64,000 bases of DNA from Acidobacteriota bacterium (GTDB lineage Bacteria; Acidobacteriota; Terriglobia; Acidiferrales; UBA7541). The notes below the pieces were generated by a model. The model had not been told where the DNA came from. It did not search any database and saw nothing but the letters and a program-made list of their open reading frames with translations. Below are positions 35,229 through 45,465 of this stretch, piece by piece. The stretch spans positions 1 through 64,000 of the forward strand of contig QHYS01000010.1 in assembly GCA_003223325.1 (NCBI GenBank), written 5' to 3'. The position numbers were made by a program, and so were the translations under genes. How positions within the stretch are numbered: the stretch's first letter is position 1; each line of letters starts with the position of its first letter.

Positions 35229-36587
35229 ATGATGCGAGGTATCTGTTTTCGCGTGCGGGTCCTTACCCAGCGCGAAGGATTTCGGCTGATTGTATTTGGT
35301 TTTCTCACGCTAATTCTCTCGCCCAGGGTATTCGCTGCACCTCAAGAAGTGGTGACAAACGAGCAATCCCCGCAGGCTTCCAGCGAGATGCAACACCAGG
35401 CTGGGAATCCCACGCCATTAAGCGTGCTCATCGAGGAAGCCAAGAAGAATGATCCGGCAATTCGCGTTGCCGAGACCGCAGCGAAGGCCGCGACATTTGG
35501 TGCTCCGCAAATGTCTACGTTGCCAGACCCTCAATTCACGCTTCAGCAGTTCAGTGTGGGCAGTCCCCGCCCATTTGCGGGCTACACGAATAGCGATTTT
35601 GCGTACATGGGCCTCGGCGTTTCTCAGCACTTTCCATATCCCGGAAAACTCAAATTGCGGGGTGCAGTGGCGGACCGTGATACTGAGACGGCAAAGGCAC
35701 ACGTAGAAGTCGTAGTGCAAGACGAAATCGAGACCCTGAAGAGGACTTGTTTTCATCTTGCTTATCTTCAGCAGACGCTAGAAATCCTTCAGCAGAATGC
35801 CGCCTTACTCCAGCAAATAGAACAACAAGCCGGGGCGCAATACTCGACTGGTCACGGGAATCAGCGGGACGTTCTAAAAGCGCAACTTGAGCGGACCAAA
35901 ATTGTTCGTCAAATTTCAATGCATCACCAATTGGTCGGTCAAGATCAGGCCGCACTGAAACGGATTCTGGGGAGGTCTCAGGATTCCCCGGACATTATTC
36001 CCGAACCTCTGTCAGCAACTTTCCTTCGTTACACCGCAAGCGAGCTTCTGGACAAAGTGCGAGGACAGAATCCCAACGTTCACGAGGATCGAACGACGGT
36101 TCAGCGCAACCAAACGGCGGTTGAGTTAGCGCAAAAGGACTTTCGTCCAGATTTCGAAGTCTCCTACATGTACGAGAACACAGACCGCAAGTACCGCGAC
36201 TACTACATGCTCTCGTTCAGCGTGAATTTTCCACGGCGCAAGCCGAGGCGAGCCGCTCTTGCTCAGGCTCAAGTGAACGTTGAACGCGCTCGGCAAGAAG
36301 AGGATTCCCAGGTACAGGCCGCGCTTGCTGAAATTCAGAAGCAATACGTCATCGTGAAGACTTCAGAGGAGCAACTACTGATCTATCGTGACGGACTGAT
36401 TCCACAAGCCCAAGCGACCATCCAAGCCGGATTAGTCGCATACCAGTTCAATCGTGCGGACTTTCAGAGTTTGTTTTCATCCTACATGGATGTTTTGAAT
36501 CTCAACCTCGAATACCAGCAAACCCTTCTTGACCATGAAACCGCGTTAGCCCACATCGAGCGACTCGTCGGGGTGACACTCCCATGA
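35229..36587 (+). CDS. cusC: Outer-membrane efflux protein, TolC/CusC type
   Basis: A GGAGGA site precedes the ATG. The 452-residue protein has a signal peptide ending near FAAPQ and the paired coiled-coil helices of outer-membrane efflux proteins (AALLQQIEQQAGAQYSTG, then NRADFQSLFSSYMDVLNLNL near the C-terminus). It forms the outer-membrane duct of a tripartite pump. Its stop overlaps the start of the adaptor gene by four bases (ATGA), consistent with one operon. The substrate is inferred to be Cu(I)/Ag(I) from the pump gene. Confidence 0.85.
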   Translation: MMRGICFRVRVLTQREGFRLIVFGFLTLILSPRVFAAPQEVVTNEQSPQASSEMQHQAGNPTPLSVLIEEAKKNDPAIRVAETAAKAATFGAPQMSTLPDPQFTLQQFSVGSPRPFAGYTNSDFAYMGLGVSQHFPYPGKLKLRGAVADRDTETAKAHVEVVVQDEIETLKRTCFHLAYLQQTLEILQQNAALLQQIEQQAGAQYSTGHGNQRDVLKAQLERTKIVRQISMHHQLVGQDQAALKRILGRSQDSPDIIPEPLSATFLRYTASELLDKVRGQNPNVHEDRTTVQRNQTAVELAQKDFRPDFEVSYMYENTDRKYRDYYMLSFSVNFPRRKPRRAALAQAQVNVERARQEEDSQVQAALAEIQKQYVIVKTSEEQLLIYRDGLIPQAQATIQAGLVAYQFNRADFQSLFSSYMDVLNLNLEYQQTLLDHETALAHIERLVGVTLP

Positions 36588-38209
36588 TCGACGAAACAAA
36601 AGGAATTGATGGAACGAAGTATCGCCGTGCTTTTCTGCTCACACTTTTCGCGCTAGTCGCCGTTGTCGTTGCGGCCGCTTGGCTCTGGTGGCAATCGCCA
36701 TTCAACCCGCTCACGCACGCCGCACAACAGACGTCTTCCGCAAGCGTTGGCGGTGAGCCGCCGCGTACTACGATCCAGGGAACCGGAACCGAGACCTCTG
36801 ATGGTTCTGCTGCAAGTCCGGCAGAAACGCCACTTGCGCCGATCCAGCTATCGCCACAGCGGATGCAAAGTATCGGCGTAAAAATCGGGAACGTCGAATC
36901 CAGAATAATCAACGACGAAATCCGTTTGTACGGAAACGTACAGCCGAATGAGCGTCGGTTTGCGTATGTGCAGACGCGGTTCGCGGGATGGATTCGCCAA
37001 GTCTATGCCGATGCCACGGGCGATTTCATCCGTAGGGGACAGCCACTGTTCACGATCTACAGCCCCGATCTAGTAGCGACTGAACGCGAGTATCTACTGG
37101 CAAAGAAAAATGCCGGGGCTTTGCAACAGAGCACGGTGAGCGGGGTATCGGACGGGGCCGCGTCTTTGATTGCCGCCGCCAGGGCAAGGCTTCAGCAGTT
37201 TGATATGCCGGACAGCGAGATTGCGAAACTAGAGGAAAGCGGCGAAGCGATTACCGATCTGACCTTCTACTCTCCTGCATCGGGTTACATAACGGAGAGA
37301 AATGCTCTGCCAAATATGTATGTGCAACCGGACACGAAGCTGTATGCGATTGCTGACCTTTCTGATGTGTGGGTGCTCGCCCAGATTTTCCAGAATGATG
37401 CAGGGAGGATCAAGCCAGGTGATCCCGCCGAAGTCACAGTGGATGCGTACCCCGGACAGGTCTTCAGGGGAAAAGTGGATTACTTGTTACCGCAGCTAGA
37501 TGCGGCGACCCGAACCCTGCCCGTCCGCCTCGTATTCCCCAACCCCGATCTGAAGCTTCGACCGGGCATGTATGTAAACGTGAACCTGAAGCTTCCTCTG
37601 GGAAAGCGTCTTGTCGTGCCCGACTCTGCCGTGTTCCACTCAGGAACTAAGAGCCTGGTGTTTACGTACACGGGCAAGGGAAACATAGAGCCGCGTGAAG
37701 TTGAGATGGGTCCTCACGTTGGCAACGAATTAGTGGTTACGAAAGGCATAAAAGCGGGCGAACAGATTGTCACCTCGGCAAACTTCCTGATTGATTCAGA
37801 GGCTCAATTGCAAGCTGCTGCAGGTGCATTCGTGCCTCCGCCTCCTGGTGCAGGCCAAGCCACCGCCATGAATGCACCGGGCCAGACGCAAACCAATGTT
37901 GAACTCACGACTGCACCGTCTCCTCCGCAGAAGGGCAACAATACCGTTCGCGTGAAATTAACGGATCGCCTGGGCAAGCCACTGACCGGAGCACAAGTCA
38001 CCGTCACCTTCTTCATGGCCGCGATGCCTGCTATGGGCATGGCCGCGATGAGAACCGTGGTTCAGACGAGCGATAAAGGCGGCGGTACGTATGAAGGCAG
38101 CGGCCGCTTGGGTTCGGGAGGCACCTGGCAGGTCACCGTCACAGCGATTCAAAATGGCCAAACCATCGCCAACAAACAGGTCACCATCAATGCCACGGGA
38201 GGGATGTAG
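36584..38209 (+). CDS. cusB: RND periplasmic adaptor, CusB type, with FixH-like C-terminal domain
   Basis: The 541-residue protein has an N-terminal membrane anchor (LTLFALVAVVVAAAWLW), then the adaptor layout: a RFAGWIRQVYADATGDFIRR lipoyl half, a coiled-coil hairpin, FYSPASGYITERNALPNMYV and a beta-barrel (KPGDPAEVTVDAYPGQVFRG). From about residue 450 a separate immunoglobulin-like domain follows (NNTVRVKLTDRLGKPLTGAQ), with a Met-rich MAAMPAMGMAAMR loop. This resembles FixH/YtkA-like domains fused to some CusB proteins. The Met cluster is a plausible Cu(I)/Ag(I) site that could hand metal to the pump. Confidence 0.85.
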   Translation: MIDETKGIDGTKYRRAFLLTLFALVAVVVAAAWLWWQSPFNPLTHAAQQTSSASVGGEPPRTTIQGTGTETSDGSAASPAETPLAPIQLSPQRMQSIGVKIGNVESRIINDEIRLYGNVQPNERRFAYVQTRFAGWIRQVYADATGDFIRRGQPLFTIYSPDLVATEREYLLAKKNAGALQQSTVSGVSDGAASLIAAARARLQQFDMPDSEIAKLEESGEAITDLTFYSPASGYITERNALPNMYVQPDTKLYAIADLSDVWVLAQIFQNDAGRIKPGDPAEVTVDAYPGQVFRGKVDYLLPQLDAATRTLPVRLVFPNPDLKLRPGMYVNVNLKLPLGKRLVVPDSAVFHSGTKSLVFTYTGKGNIEPREVEMGPHVGNELVVTKGIKAGEQIVTSANFLIDSEAQLQAAAGAFVPPPPGAGQATAMNAPGQTQTNVELTTAPSPPQKGNNTVRVKLTDRLGKPLTGAQVTVTFFMAAMPAMGMAAMRTVVQTSDKGGGTYEGSGRLGSGGTWQVTVTAIQNGQTIANKQVTINATGGM

Positions 38210-38211
38210 TC

Positions 38212-41200
38212 ATGATTGCTCGCGTTATTGAATGGTGCGCTCGCAATCGCTTTTTTGTCTTCACCGGTGTTGCGCTGTTGACCTTGGCAGGGATTTGGAG
38301 CATGGGGCACATTCCGCTCGATGCCCTGCCGGATATTTCGGACGTAGAAGTCATTATTCATACGAACTGGGAAGGTGAGCCTCCAAGTATCATCGAGGAT
38401 CAGGTCACCTATCCCATTGTGACGGCGCTCTTGGCAGCGCCAAACGTAAAGGCGGTCCGTGCTCAGACAATGTTCAACGATAGCTACGTCTTCGTCATAT
38501 TTGAGGACGGCACAGACATTTACTGGGCACGCTCGCGGGTTGTGGAATATCTGCAAACGATTGCTGGCCGCTTGCCTGCCGATGTGCATCCAGCAATCGG
38601 CCCGGACGCAACGGGTGCGGGCTGGGTCTACGAATACGTTCTGGTTGATCACACGCATAAATACAGTCTCGCCGACCTACGAGCAGTTCAAGACTGGCAC
38701 CTTCGCTACCAATTGGAGACTGTTCCGGGTGTCGCCGAAGTCGCCAGCATGGGCGGTTTTGTTCGTCAGTATCAAGTGAACCTCGACCCCACTAAGCTGC
38801 TTGCATATGGCATTGCTCTCTCGACCGTCATTGACCGGGTGAAATCCAGCACGAACGAAGTGGGTGGGCGCGTTCTGGAGTTAAGTGGAACGCGATACAT
38901 GATCCGCGGCCTGGGTTATCTGAAATCGCTGGATGACTTGAGGAATGTTCCGCTGATGGCAAAGAACGGGACTCCAGTAGTGGTCAAGGACCTCGGCACG
39001 GTGTCATTCGGACCGGATATGCGAGAAGGCGTGGCAGAGTGGCAAGGCGAGGGAGAGACCGTAGGCGGTATTGTGGTGATGCGATACGGACTCAATGCCC
39101 TGACTGTGATCGAAGGAATCAAGAAGAAGTTAGAGGAGATCAAAGGCTCGCTTCCGCCCGGAGTAGAAGTGGTTAGCGGATATGACCGTGCTGGTCTAAT
39201 TCAGGAATCCATCAAGACATTACAACGTGACCTGATCGAGGAGGCAATCATCGTCAGCCTGGTAATTACTATTTTCCTCTTCCACTTTCGTTCCGCACTG
39301 ATTCCCATCATCACGCTTCCCATGGCTGTCGTGGCCTCGTTTATCCCCATGTACTACCTGCATGTCAGTTCGAACATCATGTCGCTCGGTGGCCTGGCAC
39401 TGGCGATTGGCGTCTTGGTTGACGCCGCGATTGTCATGGTCGAGAACGGATACCGCCATCTTTCCGAGGAGGCATCACCGAACGAGGTAGATCGTCGCCG
39501 AGTTCTCATCGGTGCCGCGAAACAAGTCGGGCCAGCGTTGTTCTTGTCGCTCGTAATTATCGTTGTCTCGTTTCTTCCGGTTTTTCTCCTCGAAGCACAA
39601 GAGGGACGAATGTTCAAGCCGCTGGCATGGACGAAGACACTTGCGGTCGGTTTCTCTTCCGTGCTGGCCATCACGCTCGTGCCCGTGCTGATGGTCATGT
39701 TCATAAAGGGCAGGCTGCGGCCTGAATCAGAAAACCCGATTTCGCGGATTACGCAGGCGTTGTACCTGCCTATACTCCGCTTTTGCCTGAAGTATCGGAA
39801 AACGACGCTGCTTCTGAACCTCGCATTCCTTGCGCTGACGTTCCCGCTGATGTTCAGACTGGGCAGCCAATTCATGCCGCCGCTCTATGAAGGCTCCTCG
39901 CTGTATATGCCGACATCTTTGCCCGGAATCTCCATTGTCGAGGCTTCCAAACTATTGCAGGAACAGGATCGGATCATTCGTTCGTTTCCTGAAGTCCAGT
40001 CCGTATTCGGCGCGGTTGGACGTTCGGATAGCGCCACGGATAATGCCCCGCTCGATATGTACGACACAACGGTGATGCTCAAGCCTCGCAAGCAATGGCC
40101 CGCGGGAATGACCTACGAAAAACTGATCCGAGAAATGGATGAGAAACTCCAGTTTCCGGGTCTGAGTAATACCTGGACCATGCCCGTAGAGAATCGGCTA
40201 GACATGGCCTTGACGGGAATCAAGACCCCGGTCGGGATGAAAATCCAAGGTCCCTCGCTTGAGGGCATTCAGCAACTCGGCACGCAACTGCAACAGATTC
40301 TGTCCAGTTTGCCGCAAGTCCGATCTGTGTTTGCGGAGCGCGTATCCCAAGGATTTTACGTGAACGTGGAAGTGAATCGCCCCGAAGCCGCGAAGTATGG
40401 CCTGACCATCGCGGATGTGCAGGCGGCTGTGTCTTCTGGAATAGGCGGCATGAATGTCGCCGAGAATGTTGAAGGCCGCGAACGCTATCCCATCAATGTG
40501 CGTTATGAGCGCGACTTTCGCGATAACCTAGATGAGCTTCGGCGAGTGCTGATCGCGACACCTTCCGGCGCTCAAATTCCGATTGATCAGGTGGCAACGC
40601 TCTCGTTCTCACGAGGTCCCGCCATGATTCGAGACGAGGACGGCCAGTTAACGGGTTACGTTTACGTTGACCTAAACACGACCGACTACGGGGGATTCGT
40701 CCAGCAAGCCTCGAACCTGCTTCCGCAAAAGTTGCGGTTGCCTGCGGGATACACCTACCAATGGTCCGGTGAATATGAATTTGAATTGCGTGCCAGGCAA
40801 CGCCTGAAACTCATTCTCCCCATCGTCTTCTTTGTAATTTTCATGCTCCTCTATAGGGTCTTCCACTCTGTGACCGAAGCCACGGTGCTTATTTTCCCGA
40901 CCTTCTATGCCATGACTGGCGGTCTCATACTGCAATGGCTTCTCAAATACAATTTCAGCGTGGCTGTGTGGGTCGGCTACATCGCCCTTTTCGGAATCGC
41001 TGTCGAGACAGGTGTGGTGATGGTTGTGTATCTACACGACGCGCTTAATCGCCGATTAGCAACGGGCACACCGCTCAGGCACGAGGACATTGAGGCCGCC
41101 GTAATCGAAGGGGCCGTTCAGCGACTCAGACCAAAGTTAATGACCGTGTGCGCCGTTCTCGCTAGCCTCATTCCTATTCTTTGGGAAAGCGGTATCGGCG

Positions 41201-41349
41201 CCGATGTAATGAAGCCCATTGCGGCCCCGATTGTGGGCGGGATGATTACTTCAACCGTTCACGTGCTGATCTTGGTGCCTGTCTTCTTTGCGCTTATGAA
41301 GGAGCGAGCACTACGACGTGGAGCATTATTTGCCACAGAAACGAGATAA
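38212..41349 (+). CDS. cusA: Heavy-metal RND efflux pump, CusA type
   Basis: At 1045 residues it has the full RND length: twelve helices in two halves and two large periplasmic loops. Heavy-metal RND signatures include MGHIPLDALPDISDVEVII, LALAIGVLVDAAIVMVENGY and WTMPVENRLDMALTGIKTPV. The last, with nearby Met residues, matches the CusA/SilA branch that exports Cu(I)/Ag(I) rather than CzcA. It uses the proton gradient and moves metal from cytoplasm or periplasm through CusB and CusC. It starts two bases after cusB. Confidence 0.9.
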   Translation: MIARVIEWCARNRFFVFTGVALLTLAGIWSMGHIPLDALPDISDVEVIIHTNWEGEPPSIIEDQVTYPIVTALLAAPNVKAVRAQTMFNDSYVFVIFEDGTDIYWARSRVVEYLQTIAGRLPADVHPAIGPDATGAGWVYEYVLVDHTHKYSLADLRAVQDWHLRYQLETVPGVAEVASMGGFVRQYQVNLDPTKLLAYGIALSTVIDRVKSSTNEVGGRVLELSGTRYMIRGLGYLKSLDDLRNVPLMAKNGTPVVVKDLGTVSFGPDMREGVAEWQGEGETVGGIVVMRYGLNALTVIEGIKKKLEEIKGSLPPGVEVVSGYDRAGLIQESIKTLQRDLIEEAIIVSLVITIFLFHFRSALIPIITLPMAVVASFIPMYYLHVSSNIMSLGGLALAIGVLVDAAIVMVENGYRHLSEEASPNEVDRRRVLIGAAKQVGPALFLSLVIIVVSFLPVFLLEAQEGRMFKPLAWTKTLAVGFSSVLAITLVPVLMVMFIKGRLRPESENPISRITQALYLPILRFCLKYRKTTLLLNLAFLALTFPLMFRLGSQFMPPLYEGSSLYMPTSLPGISIVEASKLLQEQDRIIRSFPEVQSVFGAVGRSDSATDNAPLDMYDTTVMLKPRKQWPAGMTYEKLIREMDEKLQFPGLSNTWTMPVENRLDMALTGIKTPVGMKIQGPSLEGIQQLGTQLQQILSSLPQVRSVFAERVSQGFYVNVEVNRPEAAKYGLTIADVQAAVSSGIGGMNVAENVEGRERYPINVRYERDFRDNLDELRRVLIATPSGAQIPIDQVATLSFSRGPAMIRDEDGQLTGYVYVDLNTTDYGGFVQQASNLLPQKLRLPAGYTYQWSGEYEFELRARQRLKLILPIVFFVIFMLLYRVFHSVTEATVLIFPTFYAMTGGLILQWLLKYNFSVAVWVGYIALFGIAVETGVVMVVYLHDALNRRLATGTPLRHEDIEAAVIEGAVQRLRPKLMTVCAVLASLIPILWESGIGADVMKPIAAPIVGGMITSTVHVLILVPVFFALMKERALRRGALFATETR

Positions 41350-41393
41350 CCGTTAGCTTGCGCGGCTCTCAAAAACATAAGGGCGCGTGATCT

Positions 41394-41850
41394 TGGCGTC
41401 ACCTTCACGTTGGCCGGCTTCAGGTCGCGGTGCATGATGCCCTTCTCGTGCGGCCGCTTCCAGGGCCTCGGCAATCTGCTTGCAAATCGCGAGAGCTTCT
41501 TCCGCCGGCACCGCGCCTTCTCTCTTGATTCGGTTCGGCAGCCGTCTCGCCGAAAACCAATTCCATGATCAACAAATGTGTTCCGGCGGAATGTTCTATT
41601 CCATAGATCGTGGCGATGTTGGGATGGTTCAGAGAAGCCAGTATCTTCGCTTCGCGCTGGAAGTGGGAGAGCCTCTCGGGATCATGCGCAAAGGCTTCTG
41701 GGAGGACTTCGATGGCCACGTCGCGCCCGAGCTTGGTGTCATGCGCTTTGTAAACTTCCCCCATGCCGCCCGCGCCAATCTGCGCGACGAACCTGGCACG
41801 ATACGAGGAAAATTTGTAGGAACGGTGCGAAATTCCATTCGCCACCCCTT
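41394..41850 (-). pseudogene. Ser/Thr protein kinase (PknB-like) relic
   Basis: The minus strand encodes the N-lobe of a Hanks-type kinase: VAQIGAGGMGEVYKAHDTKL, GRDVAIEVLPEAF, LSHFQREAKILASLNHPNIA, TIYGIEHS and LIMELVFGET. The frame then changes, and further on EKGIMHRDLKPANVKVTP appears. The invariant Lys of VAIKVLP is replaced by Glu (VAIEVLP). Nothing after the catalytic loop remains, and the start and C-terminal domain are missing. Many acidobacterial genomes carry numerous relatives of this kinase; this copy is dead. Confidence 0.75.
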
Positions 41851-41941
41851 TCCGGACTGCGATATCATTTCCCGAACACGGCAAACCGGACCGTCCGAAC
41901 TGGCCGGCGTGAGCAAGACCCTCCAAGCAGGGAGGAATACC

Positions 41942-42382
41942 GTGAAATCCGTTTGGATCGTAATATTCATCCTGATTGCGACCTGGAGTTTTGGACAGAC
42001 CCCATCCGGATCTTTTCCGCCAACCACAAGTATGAAGCAACTCATGCTGGACATGATCTACCCGGCTTCTAATGACATGTTGCTACTTATTTACCGGGGT
42101 GGTCCCAAGGACGAAAACGAGTGGGCGGCGGCGCGGCGGAACGCAATGACCCTGGCGGAATCTGGAAACTTGCTGATGATGCCCGGCCGCATGAGAGATC
42201 AAGGCGACTGGATGAAGCACGTGAAAATGCTGGTTGACATCGGAACTGCCGCCTACAAAGCCGCGGAGGAGAAAAATGTCCAGGCATTAGCCGAAGTCGC
42301 AGGACCGCTCGATGCATCCTGTACGAGCTGTCACAAACTGTACCGCCCGAACGTATTTCCCCGGCAGGGAGGATCGAAATGA
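41942..42382 (+). CDS. Exported c-type cytochrome (class II-like)
   Basis: A strong AGGGAGGA site precedes a GTG at 41942. The 146-residue product has a signal peptide (MKSVWIVIFILIATWSFGQ), a mostly helical body and a single C-terminal heme site CTSCH at residues 127-131. A heme motif near the C-terminus of a four-helix protein is the cytochrome c' arrangement. The stop codon overlaps the next start (ATGA). I infer that it accepts electrons from the molybdenum enzyme encoded next. The long frame upstream of the GTG runs antisense to the kinase relic and is not coding. Confidence 0.8.
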   Translation: MKSVWIVIFILIATWSFGQTPSGSFPPTTSMKQLMLDMIYPASNDMLLLIYRGGPKDENEWAAARRNAMTLAESGNLLMMPGRMRDQGDWMKHVKMLVDIGTAAYKAAEEKNVQALAEVAGPLDASCTSCHKLYRPNVFPRQGGSK

Positions 42383-45300
42383 TTTATTCGCGCAGGAATT
42401 TCCTAAAGGCCGCCGGCTCGGGTGTTGCCCTCACTGTCATCGGAGGGGAGACCATCCTTCTCGTAGCCGCGGCTCCTCCGGCTCTTGCGACGCCGATGAC
42501 CAGAGAGAAAGCGACGTTCATTATTAATGGCAAACTTCACGTTGCCGAATATGAAGCCCGCACGACACTGTGGGAAGTCATTACCATGCAGTTGGGTTTG
42601 GTGGGAACGAACCGGAGCTGTAATCGTGCGAGCTGCGGCGCGTGCAGTGTGCTGGTGGATGGGACGCCGCTCTATTCCTGCCATACGTTGGCGACTGAAG
42701 CGGCCGGAAAAAAGATTCTCACGATCGAAGGGGTGGGGGACGAGAAGAACCTGCATCCCTTGCAACGCGTCGGTTACACGCGCATGGCTGCCGATTGCGG
42801 CTTTTGCACCGCCGGCTGGGTGGTGACCGCGAAGGGGCTGCTCGACAGGAATCTCAATCCGAGCGAGGACGAAGTGAAGGCTGCTTTGGCCGGACACATC
42901 TGCCGGTGCGCGGCTTATCCAAATATCATTCGCGCAGTAATGGATTCGGCGGCGGTGTTGCGAGGAAGCAAGACGGAAGTGGAGCCCGAACCGGATTCGA
43001 TCATTCGGATCAATATGCCGATGGTGCGGGACTATTCGACCACGGGCGGACACCTACCCGGGGCCGAGGTGGTGGAGGGGTCGAGTGGGACCATCACCAA
43101 GAAATGGCAGGGATACCCGCCGGAAGACCTTAAGTTATTGGGCAAGTCGCTGCCCCCTTTGGCGGAAGTCGCCATCCCGAGATTCACGGGCAAGGCCCAA
43201 TACGCCAACCGCGTCTGGTTTCCGGATCTGCTGTACGTGAAGTTCCTCACCTCACCGCACCCACATGCCCGCATCAAGGGCGTGGATACTTCGGCTGCGG
43301 AGAAGATGCCCGGCGTTCACCACATTCTCACGTACAAGAATGCACCGAAATTGCAGCGTCCCGACGTTGCGAGGGGACGGATCTTGCCCGAGCCGCTACC
43401 CCAAGAACTGAACTTGCAAGGAGAGGTGGTCGCTATCGTAGCTGCGGAGGCCGAAGACCTCGCCGAGGATGCCGCCAGCGCGATCCGCGTGGACTATGAA
43501 GTCCTTCCCTTCGCTTCGACGCTGAAGGACACCATGGCACCGGACGCGCCAGATCTTGGTCACGGAAAAGGTAACCTGATCCGACATCCAGATTCGCCCA
43601 AGGACTTTCCACATGCGACTTGGGCGGATCAGCGCGGAGAGCTCGAACAAGGGTTTGCCGAAGCGGATGTCATCAAGGAGTTTACCTACCGCTTTACGGG
43701 AGGGGTTTCGGTTCCTATGCAGCCGAGTGGCAGCGTAGCGAAATGGGACGGCGACCGGCTGACGATCTGGGGTATGGGCCAAGGCATCTATCCACCGCGC
43801 GCAACGCTGGCGGCAGCGCTGGGCATCGATGTATCGAGGATTCGGTTCATCAACAAATGGAACGGCTGCACTTTCGGCGCATCGCGCATGGCCGCGGAGA
43901 GATTTTATCCGATGATCGCCCATTTGGCGAAAGTCACGGGCCGGCCCGTCAAGATCATGCTGCCCAAGGATCAGGAGCTGGCGCAACTGCAGATCAAACC
44001 GGAGACCATCACGAATTTTCGCGTGGGGGCTAAGAAAGACGGCCGCATCGTCGCCATAAATCACGAAGTATTCGTCAGCATTGGTGACCTGGACTTCGGT
44101 GTGCATGCCGACGGCCCGGGCAACGCCTTTAACCAATTGGAACTCTATACGGCGCAGGTTCCTCACTGGCGATCGACGTGGTGCGCCTACCGAACGAACA
44201 CGCCGCGTCCCGGTCCTTCCCGCAGCCATATCCAGCAAGAGACCAAGTGGTCTTGGGAAAACATGATCGACGAGATGGCGGACGCCTTTGGCATCGACCC
44301 GGTGGAGTACCGCTTGATGCACGTCACGCGCCTTACGCCGGCTGACACGCGTCACCCCTACGAATCGATGCCTACAGTCGAGGTGCTGCAAGAGGGGTCC
44401 AAAGCCTTCGGATGGGAGAAGCGAAATCCCGTCCCAGGCGGTGCGCCGGGAAGATTCAAGCGCGGATTCGGCCTTGGCATGTCGCAGCATCATGGCGGCA
44501 ATATGGGTTACCACGAAGGCGAGGAAGAATATGCCAAGCTGGCCGCAGAGCCCGGGGCGAATATTTTTAGCAGCGAACTGGATTTAACCGCCGATGGCAA
44601 CGTGACTATGAAGATCGCGCTGCCCGACAGCGGCTCCAACCACGCCACCGCACTGGCGCACCTTGTTGCGGAGATGCTGGGATTTACGACGCGCGACCAT
44701 GTCCGCCTGATCTGGGGCGATTCCGAGATCGCTCCCTTAAGCGACGAGTGGTTTGGAGGCCGCACCATAACCCTGCAAGGAGCGGCGATTTGCAGTGCCG
44801 CGGATAAGCTGAGAAAAGATCTCTTGGCGCGGGCCGCAAACGTGCTCAAGACTGACGCCTCCCAGCTTCAAGTGCGCGATGGCGTCATCTCTGCGATCGA
44901 AGATCCCAAAAAGAACACAACGTTTGCCATGCTGGCTAAGGCCAACAACGGCTTGATCCGCCAGACAGGCCGTGGCACTACGGGTGGAGAACGGACCGCG
45001 TCGAACAAGGGCGTAGGGGCGTGCTTCGTGGAAGTGGAGGTGGATACCTGGACAGGCAATTGGCGCTTCGTGCGAGCGGTATACACTCACGACACCGGGC
45101 TAGTCATCAATCCGCTGGTGGCAGAATCCGACATGGTCGGATCACTGGTTGAGAGCACGCAAGTAGCTACCGATCCCATTCCGTGGGACCGCGAATTTCC
45201 CGGTACGCGCCACTACAGCGTTGGTTACTTGTCCTACCGGCTTCCCACCATCATGGACATTCCTAAATCGACGCAAGTGTACATCGACAGCTTAGAGCCT

Positions 45301-45465
45301 CGCTGGTTCTATGGCGTGAAGAGTTTCAGCGAGACCAGCATCGGGGCTGTGCCGGGCGCAATCTCCAATGCCATCTATAACGCGTGCGGAGTAAGAATTA
45401 GAGAGCATCCGATTACGCGAGAAAAGATCATGGCAGGCCTGACAGCACAAAGGAGTAGGGCATGA
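42379..45465 (+). CDS. Molybdenum hydroxylase: fused [2Fe-2S] and Mo-cofactor subunit, Tat-exported
   Basis: The 1028-residue protein begins with a twin-arginine signal (YSRRNFLKAAGSG). The iron-sulfur part has Cys81, 86, 89 and 101 (CNRASCGACSV) for the first [2Fe-2S] cluster and Cys140, 143, 175 and 177 (CGFC, CRC) for the second. From about residue 250 the aldehyde oxidase/xanthine dehydrogenase Mo-cofactor domains follow (ARIKGVDTSAAEKMPGVHHI, RWFYGVKSFSETSIGAVPGA; the latter holds the probable catalytic Glu). In most relatives these are two polypeptides; here they are one. Substrates in the family are aldehydes, purines or N-heterocycles. Confidence 0.85.
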   Translation: MIYSRRNFLKAAGSGVALTVIGGETILLVAAAPPALATPMTREKATFIINGKLHVAEYEARTTLWEVITMQLGLVGTNRSCNRASCGACSVLVDGTPLYSCHTLATEAAGKKILTIEGVGDEKNLHPLQRVGYTRMAADCGFCTAGWVVTAKGLLDRNLNPSEDEVKAALAGHICRCAAYPNIIRAVMDSAAVLRGSKTEVEPEPDSIIRINMPMVRDYSTTGGHLPGAEVVEGSSGTITKKWQGYPPEDLKLLGKSLPPLAEVAIPRFTGKAQYANRVWFPDLLYVKFLTSPHPHARIKGVDTSAAEKMPGVHHILTYKNAPKLQRPDVARGRILPEPLPQELNLQGEVVAIVAAEAEDLAEDAASAIRVDYEVLPFASTLKDTMAPDAPDLGHGKGNLIRHPDSPKDFPHATWADQRGELEQGFAEADVIKEFTYRFTGGVSVPMQPSGSVAKWDGDRLTIWGMGQGIYPPRATLAAALGIDVSRIRFINKWNGCTFGASRMAAERFYPMIAHLAKVTGRPVKIMLPKDQELAQLQIKPETITNFRVGAKKDGRIVAINHEVFVSIGDLDFGVHADGPGNAFNQLELYTAQVPHWRSTWCAYRTNTPRPGPSRSHIQQETKWSWENMIDEMADAFGIDPVEYRLMHVTRLTPADTRHPYESMPTVEVLQEGSKAFGWEKRNPVPGGAPGRFKRGFGLGMSQHHGGNMGYHEGEEEYAKLAAEPGANIFSSELDLTADGNVTMKIALPDSGSNHATALAHLVAEMLGFTTRDHVRLIWGDSEIAPLSDEWFGGRTITLQGAAICSAADKLRKDLLARAANVLKTDASQLQVRDGVISAIEDPKKNTTFAMLAKANNGLIRQTGRGTTGGERTASNKGVGACFVEVEVDTWTGNWRFVRAVYTHDTGLVINPLVAESDMVGSLVESTQVATDPIPWDREFPGTRHYSVGYLSYRLPTIMDIPKSTQVYIDSLEPRWFYGVKSFSETSIGAVPGAISNAIYNACGVRIREHPITREKIMAGLTAQRSRA

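Noticed and set aside
43396-44514. 372-residue minus-strand frame inside the Mo hydroxylase gene
   Set aside because: His/Arg-rich antisense shadow of a well-supported 1028-residue gene.
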